10,264 nt of DNA, from positions 1 through 10,264 of the forward strand of contig JBKHDM010000089.1 of the NCBI GenBank assembly GCA_046541355.1. Reading direction: 5' to 3'. Both the position numbers and the translations under genes were made by a program. Below the pieces are notes generated by a model. It saw only the letters and a list, made by a program, of their open reading frames with translations, had not been told where the DNA came from and ran no database searches. Source of the stretch: CAYZHV01 sp046541355 (GTDB taxonomy: Bacteria; Spirochaetota; Spirochaetia; DSM-27196; Alkalispirochaetaceae). Positions within the stretch are counted from its first letter, which is position 1, and each line of letters starts with the position of its first letter. Positions 1-5,626 of this stretch are shown in pieces.

Positions 1-7
1 CTAACTC

Positions 8-36
8 CAGCCTACTGCACGGCTTAGGCTGCTTTT
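8..36 (+). terminator. Possible intrinsic terminator of an upstream gene
   Basis: CAGCCTA (8-14) and TAGGCTG (25-31) form a perfect 7-bp stem around a 10-base loop, followed by C and four T (33-36). This fits a modest rho-independent terminator for a gene left of the window. The short T tract is the weak point, and it runs directly into the 20-bp repeat at 36. Confidence 0.4.
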
Positions 37-55
37 ATCCCCAGGGTGGAGGACA
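36..55 (+). repeat. 20-bp repeat, copy 1 (ahead of ugd)
   Basis: The sequence TATCCCCAGGGTGGAGGACA occurs here exactly, again at 2951-2970 in the same orientation, and at 2815-2834 in reverse. No mismatch is seen among the three copies. Bases outside the 20-mer differ at each site, so the conserved unit has sharp edges. This copy ends 64 bases before the ugd start codon. It could be a transposon end, a recombination site or a protein-binding site; the sequence alone does not decide. Confidence 0.9.
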
Positions 56-71
56 TTGCCGCTTTTTGCCT

Positions 72-93
72 CCACACAGCCTCGGCGGTGTGG
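72..93 (+). promoter_or_regulatory. Hairpin in the leader region of ugd
   Basis: CCACAC (72-77) pairs with GTGTGG (88-93). Inside, GCC (79-81) and GGC (84-86) can extend the stem after one A-G mismatch. It lies between the 20-bp repeat and the ribosome binding site of ugd. It may be an RNA leader hairpin or an operator; no T tract follows, so it is not a terminator. No clear -35/-10 pair was found in 1-119. Confidence 0.35.
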
Positions 94-119
94 TATGGTA
101 CTCGGCGAGGAACAATACA

Positions 120-1424
120 ATGTCTAAAAGAATCGCAGTAATCGGAACAGGATACGTCGGGCTCGTCTCGTCGGTGGGCTTGGCGGACTTTGGAAACACC
201 GTCATCGGTGTGGACATAAACGAATCAATTGTGGAGAAGCTCAACAAGGGCATCCCGACAATCTTTGAACATGGGCTGAAGGACTACCTCGAGCGGAATC
301 TCGAGGCGAAGCGACTCTCCTTTACCACCGACGTGAACGCGGCTATCCAGGCGGCGGAGATCGTCTTTTTCGCGGTAGGTACACCGCCGAAGGCGGACGG
401 CGGCGCCGACCTCTCCCAGGTGGAGCGGGCGGCAAAGACCGTTGCCAAGAATTTAAACGGGTACAAGGTTGTTGTCTGCAAGTCCACGGTGCCCGTAGGA
501 ACCAATCGATGGGTTAAATCGATTATCGAGGAAGCGGCACCGGGGGTGGAGTTCTCAGTCGTTTCCAACCCGGAGTTTCTGCGGGAGGGCAAGGCTGTTC
601 AGGACTTTTTCCATCCCGACCGCGTGGTGATCGGTGTGGAGGACGAGCGTGCGAAGGAGTACATGGAGGATGTCTATCGGAGTCTGTACCTGATTGAGAC
701 GCCGATCGTCTGGGTCTCCCTGGAGACTGCCGAGATGATCAAATACGCCTCCAACGCCTTTCTCGCGACAAAAATCACCTTTATCAACCAGATGGCGAAC
801 CTCGCCGAGGCGACGGGGGCTGATATCCACGAGATCTCCCGGAGTATGGGTATGGACGGGCGAATCAGCCCGAAGTTTCTCCATCCCGGACCGGGCTACG
901 GTGGCAGCTGCTTTCCCAAAGACACGAGAGCGATCGTCTCCACGGGAGACGATTTCGGGGTGGACATGAGCCTCATCAAAGAGGTTGTCCGGGCGAATGA
1001 GCGGCAGAAGGAGATCGCCGCCGAGAAGTTTATGGAGCTTGTGGGCGGCGTAAAGGGTAAGACGATCGCAATGCTCGGGCTCGCCTTTAAGGCAGAGACC
1101 GACGACATCAGGGAATCCCCGGCGATAACCATAGCCCAGGCGCTCCTCGACGCGGGCGCAAAGGTCCAGGCTCACGACCCGGAAGCGGGGGAGAACTTCA
1201 AGGATCTCTTTCAGGAGAAGGTCGCCGTGGCCAACGACGCTTTTGAGGCCCTCAAAGGAGCGGACGCCCTCATAATCGTCACCGAGTGGAACGCCTACCG
1301 CAGTCTCGACCTCGACCGCGCGAGGGCGGTGATGAAGGGCCGGGTCATCTATGACGCGCGAAACGTTCTCGAACCGGAGCTAGCGAAGGAAGCAGGGTTC
1401 ACCTACAAGGGCGTGGGCCGATAA
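120..1424 (+). CDS. ugd: UDP-glucose 6-dehydrogenase
   Basis: It oxidises UDP-glucose to UDP-glucuronate with two NAD+, supplying an acidic sugar donor for polysaccharides in the cytoplasm. The 434-residue product has the usual family length. The N-terminal Rossmann motif GTGYVGLV lies at about residues 8-15, and the catalytic cysteine sits in GGSCFPKD (Cys264). The substrate-contact segment NPEFLREG and a C-terminal UDP-binding domain are also present. An in-frame ATG at 66 would add 18 residues, but the ATG at 120 starts exactly at the Rossmann strand (MSKRIAVIGTG) and has GAGG at 107-110 with a 9-base spacer, so I chose it. The next gene begins four bases after the stop, suggesting one transcript. 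Nothing in the family signature is missing. The product name is secure; the polysaccharide it feeds is inferred from context. Confidence 0.96.
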   Translation: MSKRIAVIGTGYVGLVSSVGLADFGNTVIGVDINESIVEKLNKGIPTIFEHGLKDYLERNLEAKRLSFTTDVNAAIQAAEIVFFAVGTPPKADGGADLSQVERAAKTVAKNLNGYKVVVCKSTVPVGTNRWVKSIIEEAAPGVEFSVVSNPEFLREGKAVQDFFHPDRVVIGVEDERAKEYMEDVYRSLYLIETPIVWVSLETAEMIKYASNAFLATKITFINQMANLAEATGADIHEISRSMGMDGRISPKFLHPGPGYGGSCFPKDTRAIVSTGDDFGVDMSLIKEVVRANERQKEIAAEKFMELVGGVKGKTIAMLGLAFKAETDDIRESPAITIAQALLDAGAKVQAHDPEAGENFKDLFQEKVAVANDAFEALKGADALIIVTEWNAYRSLDLDRARAVMKGRVIYDARNVLEPELAKEAGFTYKGVGR

Positions 1425-1428
1425 CCCC

Positions 1429-2562
1429 TTGAAGCTTACCGTGGTAATGCCGGTCTACAACGAGGTCGGCACGATTCGAAACATTATCGACGTCGTCGAA
1501 CGGGTCGAGCTTCCGGCAGCGGTGCCGGAGCTCGAACTCGTCATCGTGGATGACTACTCCACAGACGGCACCCGTGACATCCTGAAAAGTTACGAAGATC
1601 GCCACCGGGTAATCTATCACGAACAGAATGGCGGAAAAGGCCGCGCTCTGCAGACCGGCTTTGCCGCGGCAACCGGGGATGTCGTGGTTGTTCAGGACGC
1701 GGACCTCGAATACGACCCTAACGAGTATGCCAAGCTCCTCAAACCGATCATCGACGGGAAGGCCGACGTCGTATACGGCTCCCGTTTCGCCGGAGGGGAG
1801 AGCCACCGTATCCTCTACTACTGGCACAGTGTCGGTAACAAAGCCTTAACCTGGCTCTCCAACATGCTCTCGGATCTCAATCTCACCGATATGGAGACCT
1901 GCTACAAGATGTTCCGAAAGCCCGTTCTCGACCGGATAACCGTCACCGAGAACCGCTTCGGGATAGAGCCTGAGATCACCGCCAAGGTTGCCCACCTCGC
2001 GAGAAACGAGGGGGTGCGGATCTACGAGGTGGGAATCTCCTACGCCGGCAGGACCTACGAGGAAGGGAAGAAGATCGGCCTGAAGGACGCCTTTCGTGCC
2101 CTCTACTGTGTGCTCAAGTTCAACACAACGAGCCTGGCAAAGTTTATCCGATACGGTATGAACGGCATCATCGTCGCCCTGAGCCAGATTCTCACCATTA
2201 CCGCATTAGTCGAGCTTGCGGGACTTTCTGATCTTACCGGCCAGAACATCGCAAACATTGTCAGTATCGAGGTGTCGATCCTCGTTGGGTTCTACCTCCA
2301 TCGCCACATCACCTGGCAGGTCCACCTCGAGGGGGCCGCCGCGCGACTGCGGGCACTCGCATCGTTCCACGCGGTTACCTTTGTCTCCGCTTTCATTCGG
2401 ACCGGGATGTTCTACGCCCTCTCCCTCACCGGGATGGACTACCGTCCCAACGCGCTCCTCGGTATCGTCGTCGCGGTAATCCTGAACTTCCTCGGCTACG
2501 ACCGCCTCGTCTTCGGAAAGCGGAAAGAGGCGATCCGGCGGGAGTCCCCCCTCGACAAGTGA
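1429..2562 (+). CDS. GT2 polyprenyl-phosphate glycosyltransferase fused to a GtrA-like membrane domain
   Basis: Residues 1 to about 230 are a DPM1/DPG-synthase-like GT2 domain. It opens with MKLTVVMPVYNE, and has DDYSTDGT at 41-48, the metal-binding DAD at 90-92, GSRF at 117-120 and the tail signature GRTYEEGKKIGLKD at 207-220. Such enzymes transfer a sugar from a nucleotide donor to a polyprenyl phosphate on the cytoplasmic face. Residues about 238-363 are hydrophobic with GtrA-like features (FIRYGMNG at the start and a late NFLGYDRLVF), probably four membrane segments that could flip or anchor the lipid-linked sugar. The start is TTG, with no good Shine-Dalgarno in front, so initiation probably depends on translational coupling to ugd, which ends four bases earlier. 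The first ATG, at codon 7, would cut into the first beta strand. The exact sugar cannot be told. Confidence 0.9.
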   Translation: MKLTVVMPVYNEVGTIRNIIDVVERVELPAAVPELELVIVDDYSTDGTRDILKSYEDRHRVIYHEQNGGKGRALQTGFAAATGDVVVVQDADLEYDPNEYAKLLKPIIDGKADVVYGSRFAGGESHRILYYWHSVGNKALTWLSNMLSDLNLTDMETCYKMFRKPVLDRITVTENRFGIEPEITAKVAHLARNEGVRIYEVGISYAGRTYEEGKKIGLKDAFRALYCVLKFNTTSLAKFIRYGMNGIIVALSQILTITALVELAGLSDLTGQNIANIVSIEVSILVGFYLHRHITWQVHLEGAAARLRALASFHAVTFVSAFIRTGMFYALSLTGMDYRPNALLGIVVAVILNFLGYDRLVFGKRKEAIRRESPLDK

Positions 2563-2756
2563 CGGCACCTGCTGCCGGAACCTGTCAGCGACAGCTACGG
2601 TCTCACCTGGGCAGCGAGCTTCTCAAGAGCCACACCTCCTTGCCGTACCAGGGTATTACTGATACCCTTCGATTGTGCGCGACGAACTCACGCACCATTT
2701 GCTGTAGCATAATCGTCGCGCATTGCAGGCTGTCCGGTTCCGGACAGCCTTTTTTT
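2563..2756 (+). ncRNA. Structured transcript or small RNA candidate ending in a strong terminator
   Basis: This stretch between the glycosyltransferase stop and the terminator has several stems: CGGCA/TGCCG (2563-2567/2573-2577), CTGTC/GACAG (2582-2586/2590-2594), AGGGTAT/ATACCCT (2650-2656/2662-2668) and a long-range 10-bp stem TGCGCGACGA/TCGTCGCGCA (2676-2685/2713-2722). The last competes with a local stem GTGCG/CGCAC (2675-2679/2691-2695). It could be a processed 3' UTR, a free small RNA or an attenuator-like element. It does not match 4.5S, 6S, tmRNA or RNase P RNA as I remember them. I found no clear promoter inside, so a structured 3' UTR is the simplest reading. Confidence 0.3.
2727..2756 (+). 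terminator. Strong intrinsic terminator of the ugd-glycosyltransferase unit
   Basis: AGGCTGTCCGG (2727-2737) and CCGGACAGCCT (2740-2750) are perfect complements separated by two bases, so the apical loop in RNA would be GTTC or slightly larger. The T at the stem end plus six more give a run of seven T (2750-2756). This is a textbook rho-independent terminator on the + strand. It lies 165 bases after the glycosyltransferase stop codon. Confidence 0.9.
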
Positions 2757-2814
2757 GTCCCTGAGCGCAGGGAGGCTAGGTTTTACTATGCCAATGCGGG
2801 TAGCCCCTCCTTAC

Positions 2815-2834
2815 TGTCCTCCACCCTGGGGATA
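2815..2834 (-). repeat. 20-bp repeat, copy 2 (inverted)
   Basis: This is an exact reverse complement of the repeats at 36-55 and 2951-2970, read here as TGTCCTCCACCCTGGGGATA. With copy 3 it makes a perfect inverted pair bounding 156 bp. The outer ends are TGT and ACA, as in many insertion sequences. A short imperfect hairpin (GGAGGCTA near 2771-2778 against TAGCC..CCTCC at 2801-2810) lies just outside it. Confidence 0.9.
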
Positions 2835-2950
2835 CCAGCATCCTATCTAACTGCCAAATATAGAGTTACGCGCCCAGAACCCCGCAACACCGGAAAGGTA
2901 GGAATCGGGAGACTCCAACTACTGATGGAACAATAACTTCGGCCCCGCCC

Positions 2951-2970
2951 TATCCCCAGGGTGGAGGACA
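2951..2970 (+). repeat. 20-bp repeat, copy 3 (ahead of the deoR-type gene)
   Basis: It is an exact copy of TATCCCCAGGGTGGAGGACA in the same orientation as copy 1. It ends 49 bases before the ATG of the DeoR-family gene. Copies 1 and 3 thus each precede a + strand gene at 50-65 bases, which would also fit a shared regulatory site. Confidence 0.9.
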
Positions 2971-2981
2971 CCAAAGATATG

Positions 2982-3010
2982 TTGCATTCGGACATCCTAC
3001 ATGGTAGATT
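2982..3010 (+). promoter_or_regulatory. Weak promoter candidate for the DeoR-family gene
   Basis: TTGCAT (2982-2987) and TAGATT (3005-3010) are separated by 17 bases, matching the sigma-70 consensus at three and four of six positions. Transcription would start near 3017, just before the ATG at 3020, giving an almost leaderless message. That agrees with the absence of a Shine-Dalgarno sequence ahead of this gene. The match is weak and could be chance. Confidence 0.25.
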
Positions 3011-3019
3011 CACCACATA

Positions 3020-3793
3020 ATGAACACCCCATCCGCCCAACAGCGGCTCCTCGCGATCGCCTCCCATCTCGAACGGGACGGAAAGCTCCGGGTTGCCGAC
3101 CTCGCCGAGCGTCTCGGTGTTTCGGAAATGACGATCCGCCGGGACCTGAGGGAGCTCGAGCGGCAGGGACTCGTCCGTCGGGTCCACGGTGGGGCGGTTC
3201 TCGAGCTTGGCCGAAGTTACGAGCCGCCGTTGGTTGCGCGAATGCTCGAGCGTCTCGATCAGAAGCGAAAGATTGGCCGTCGGGCAGCGCAGATGATAGG
3301 CGACGGCGAGAGCGTCTCCCTCGATATTGGTTCCACGACGATGGAACTTGCCCGGGCGATCGACGAGCGACGAAACATCACCGTTCTCACCCCCTCCCTG
3401 CCGGTGGCCGAGGAGTTGCTCGAACGGCCCGGCCTTCAGCTACTGATGCCGGGCGGGACGGTTCGTCCCGGGGAGCGCTCCCTGGTGGGGGACGTCGCCA
3501 CGGAGTTCTTCCGTCGCTTCTTTGTGGACCGGCTCTTTCTATCCATAGGGGGTGTCGACGGCGTGGCGGGGCTCACGGAGTTCAACCCGGAGGACGCGGC
3601 GGTAAAGCGGGCGATGCTCTCCGGGGCGAAGCAGGTGGTGCTCCTTGCGGACTCTGCAAAGTTCGAACGGGTGGTGTTCCGCCAGGTGGCCTCCCTCGCG
3701 GTGGTGGATATTCTTGTTACCGACGCGATGCCCGAGGGACCTCTCGCGGAGGCGCTCAAACTCTCGGATGTGGTGATAGACATCGCCCCGTAG
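3020..3793 (+). CDS. DeoR-family transcriptional regulator
   Basis: The 257-residue protein has the usual length and layout of DeoR/GlpR repressors. The N-terminal winged helix-turn-helix spans about residues 5-60, with the recognition segment VSEMTIRRDLRELERQG (34-50) followed by LVRRVHGGAV (51-60). The rest is the ribose-5-phosphate-isomerase-like sensor domain, with DIGSTTMELA near 102-111, LTPSLPVA near 123-130, GG at 145-146 and LADSAKF near 209-215. Such proteins bind phosphorylated sugars or derivatives and repress nearby sugar-catabolic genes. The start lacks a visible ribosome binding site, but ATG 3020 gives the expected N-terminus. The BtpA/SgcQ-like gene 97 bp downstream is the obvious candidate target; the effector is unknown. 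Confidence 0.93.
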   Translation: MNTPSAQQRLLAIASHLERDGKLRVADLAERLGVSEMTIRRDLRELERQGLVRRVHGGAVLELGRSYEPPLVARMLERLDQKRKIGRRAAQMIGDGESVSLDIGSTTMELARAIDERRNITVLTPSLPVAEELLERPGLQLLMPGGTVRPGERSLVGDVATEFFRRFFVDRLFLSIGGVDGVAGLTEFNPEDAAVKRAMLSGAKQVVLLADSAKFERVVFRQVASLAVVDILVTDAMPEGPLAEALKLSDVVIDIAP

Positions 3794-3818
3794 CAGAGCG
3801 TTCTGTTTTGAACCGTAG

Positions 3819-3853
3819 TGACCGGTCTCCGGCAGCCGAGGGCATACCGGTCA
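3819..3853. promoter_or_regulatory. Inverted repeat between the regulator and btpA-like gene (possible operator)
   Basis: TGACCGGT (3819-3826) and ACCGGTCA (3846-3853) are perfect complements with a 19-base spacer that itself holds CGGC-A-GCCG (3830-3838). No T tract follows, so a terminator is unlikely. Its place upstream of the btpA-like gene makes it an operator candidate for the adjacent DeoR-type protein, or an RNA hairpin that tunes expression between the two genes. Confidence 0.4.
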
Positions 3854-3890
3854 TCATAGATTTTCTGAACCAACTTTTGAGGAGAAGACG

Positions 3891-4697
3891 ATGGAGTGGT
3901 TGAAGCAGCTGTTTGGTACGGAAAAACCGATAATCGCGATGTGTCATCTCAAACCCCTGCCGGGGGATCCAAAGTTTGACAGTCGTGGCGGCATGGAGGC
4001 GGTGGTCGAGGCGGCACGAAAGGACCTCAGGGCGCTCCAGGACGGTGGGGTCGATGCGGTAATGTTCTCCAACGAGCAGAGCCTTCCCTATCTGACCAAG
4101 GTGCACACGATCACCACGGCCTCCATGGCGAGGATTGTCGCCGAGCTCTACGGCGAGATCTCCGTCCCCTTCGGGGTAAATGTCCTGTGGGATCCCGCCG
4201 CCTCTATCGATCTCGCCGTGGCAACCGGGGCTCGCTTTGTCCGGGAGATCTTTACCGGCGTCTATGCAAGCGACTTTGGTACCTGGGAGACCAACTGTGG
4301 CGAGGTGGTCCGCCACCAGCACGCGGTGGGCGGGCAGGATGTGAAGCTTCTGTTTAACATTGTTCCCGAGGCGGCGGTCTATATGGCCCCCCGGAAACTT
4401 GCAGACATCGCCCGGTCTACGGTTTTTAACGCGGAGCCCGACGGTCTGTGCGTTTCCGGCCTCACCGCGGGAGCGGAGACCTCCGGGGAGGACCTGCGGC
4501 TGGTAAAAGAGGCGGTGCCGCAGACCCCGGTATTTGCGAACACCGGTGTCCGGGTCGGCAACGTGGCGGATCAACTCGCGGTGGCGGACGGCGCGATCGT
4601 TGCCACCACCTTCAAGCGGGACGGATACATCTGGAACGAGGTGGAGGAGGCGCGGGTTGCTGAGTTTATGGCGAAGGTCAGAAAGGCGCGAGGGTAG
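3891..4697 (+). CDS. BtpA/SgcQ-family TIM-barrel protein
   Basis: The 268-residue product matches the BtpA/SgcQ family in length and pattern. It opens with KPIIAMCHLKPLPGDP (12-27), then has DGGVDAVMFSNE (51-62), PFGVNVLWDP (93-102), ATGARFVREIFTGVYASDFG (111-130) and the late NTGVRVGNVADQL (217-229). The name BtpA comes from a cyanobacterial protein linked to photosystem I. In heterotrophs the relatives, such as SgcQ in the E. coli sgc locus with its DeoR-type regulator, sit in sugar-metabolism clusters, so I infer a sugar-related enzyme. The biochemical reaction is not established. GAGGAG at 3879-3884 with a 6-base spacer gives a strong ribosome binding site and fixes the start. It ends 17 bp from the end of the convergent deacetylase gene, with no terminator visible between them. 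Confidence 0.88.
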   Translation: MEWLKQLFGTEKPIIAMCHLKPLPGDPKFDSRGGMEAVVEAARKDLRALQDGGVDAVMFSNEQSLPYLTKVHTITTASMARIVAELYGEISVPFGVNVLWDPAASIDLAVATGARFVREIFTGVYASDFGTWETNCGEVVRHQHAVGGQDVKLLFNIVPEAAVYMAPRKLADIARSTVFNAEPDGLCVSGLTAGAETSGEDLRLVKEAVPQTPVFANTGVRVGNVADQLAVADGAIVATTFKRDGYIWNEVEEARVAEFMAKVRKARG

Positions 4698-4714
4698 GCC
4701 GGCCGTCTTCGCCC

Positions 4715-5626
4715 TTAGACTACCTTCCGACAGCTGGTAAAGCGGAAGCTCCTGCACAGAGACCGGAGGCGCTCCGCGGTCTTTTCGAGGTTGACGTAAT
4801 GGCGAAAGGCGTAGCTGCGTCGGATGCCCTCTACCCGCGGCTGGCCCGGGTCCACCTCCCACGGGTGGAGGTAGAAGAGCGCCCCGCCGTGCTGCCTCGC
4901 TGCCGCGGCAAAGCCGGCGCGAAATACTCCCGGCGGGTAGAGGCGGAAGTAGCCGCCCCCGCCCCAGGGGATCCTTTTGCCGAAGAGCTCGAGGACCGGA
5001 ATGGAGAGCTCTGTGATACCGGTTGGGAGTTTGCTCACAAAGGGGGGAGCAATCCTCTCTCTCCCCGGGCGCTCCTGTTCTGCCGCTCCCCCTCCCCCAG
5101 CGGGGTGGGAGCTTCTTTGGAAATACTGCGCCGGGAGGCGGGCGTAGCGGTCGTGGCCGCTTGCGGGAAAAAAGCTCGAGTCGTACTGGTAGCCCTCCTC
5201 CGCGAGGATATCGAGGGCCCAGTCGGTGATCGAAAAGCTCGGCGCCCGGTACCCGACAATCTCCTGCCCCGAGGCGTCCTCGAGGAGCGACCGGGCGCGG
5301 CGGATATCCTCGCGAAACCGCGTCGGTCCGATTCCGTAGAGGAGCTCGTGGCCGTAGCCGTGGGAGGCGACCTCGTGGCCTCGCTCGGCGATCTCCCGTA
5401 TGAGGCGGGGCAGTCGCTCGGCGACCCAGCCGAGGCAGAAGAAGGTCCCCTCGATCCCGGTTTCATCGAAAATGTCGAGAATGAGCCTGGTGTTCGCCTC
5501 TACCCTGAGGTTTCGCTCCTCCCAGCTCTCCCGGGGTATGGCGGCCTTCAGATTCTCAACCTGGAACCAATCCTCCACATCGATGGTCATCGCCATCGGA
5601 GGGAGGCCGCCGCCTGGAGCGGTCAC
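4715..5626 (-). CDS. Polysaccharide deacetylase, NodB fold with DUF3473-type C-terminus
   Basis: The 303-residue protein belongs to the deacetylase group often found in exopolysaccharide and exosortase (XrtA) loci. TIDVEDWF (14-21) supplies the acidic residues that replace the usual TFDDG motif (Asp16, Asp19). SHGYGHELLY (88-97) carries the metal histidines 89 and 93, and RAPSFSIT (127-134) is motif 3. The tail LHPWEVDPGQPR (253-264) with FRHYVNLEKTAERL (274-287) is typical of DUF3473. It should remove acetyl groups from amino sugars in a polymer. No signal peptide is seen. The start is GTG, overlapping the upstream TGA as GTGA, with GGAG about nine bases before it. An insertion rich in Gly, Ala, Glu and Arg at about 172-193 looks unusual for the family. 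No exosortase is visible in the window. Confidence 0.9.
   Translation of the reverse strand: MTAPGGGLPPMAMTIDVEDWFQVENLKAAIPRESWEERNLRVEANTRLILDIFDETGIEGTFFCLGWVAERLPRLIREIAERGHEVASHGYGHELLYGIGPTRFREDIRRARSLLEDASGQEIVGYRAPSFSITDWALDILAEEGYQYDSSFFPASGHDRYARLPAQYFQRSSHPAGGGGAAEQERPGRERIAPPFVSKLPTGITELSIPVLELFGKRIPWGGGGYFRLYPPGVFRAGFAAAARQHGGALFYLHPWEVDPGQPRVEGIRRSYAFRHYVNLEKTAERLRSLCRSFRFTSCRKVV

Larger units (their letters stand above)
2815..2970. mobile_element. Possible MITE-like element bounded by perfect 20-bp inverted repeats
   Basis: The segment begins with copy 2 and ends with copy 3 of the 20-bp repeat, giving perfect terminal inverted repeats with TG...CA ends and a 116-bp core. The core has no convincing gene, is less GC-rich than the neighbouring genes and contains only a small TAACT/AGTTA stem (2848-2852/2864-2868). 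This architecture fits a miniature inverted-repeat element or an insertion-sequence remnant. Against this, no target-site duplication is visible: the left flank ends TTAC and the right flank starts CCAA. No transposase is present in the window. Confidence 0.4.

Noticed and set aside
36..60. Sigma-54-type promoter in and after repeat copy 1 (TGG...TTGC)
   Set aside because: The GG and GC doublets are 10 bases apart here instead of the required 12, and the other repeat copies lack the second half.
2559..2936. Open frame of 125 codons in the intergenic region
   Set aside because: It overlaps the glycosyltransferase end, runs through the strong terminator and copy 2 of the repeat, has no ribosome binding site, and its product resembles no family.
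2815..2970. Integron attC site or CRISPR unit
   Set aside because: Classic attC core sites at the ends and a cassette pattern are lacking. Three copies in mixed orientation with very unequal spacing cannot be a CRISPR array.
3001..3903. 300-codon frame overlapping the DeoR-type gene
   Set aside because: It is a GC-rich shadow: the product is Gly/Arg/Pro-rich without domains, while the overlapping frame encodes a complete DeoR-family protein.
4698..4714. Bidirectional terminator between the convergent btpA-like and deacetylase genes
   Set aside because: The 17-bp gap has only a short GC palindrome and no T tract on either strand.
3756..4862. Long minus-strand frame opposite the btpA-like gene
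   Set aside because: The product has no recognisable domain and lies antisense to a well-supported gene with a strong ribosome binding site.
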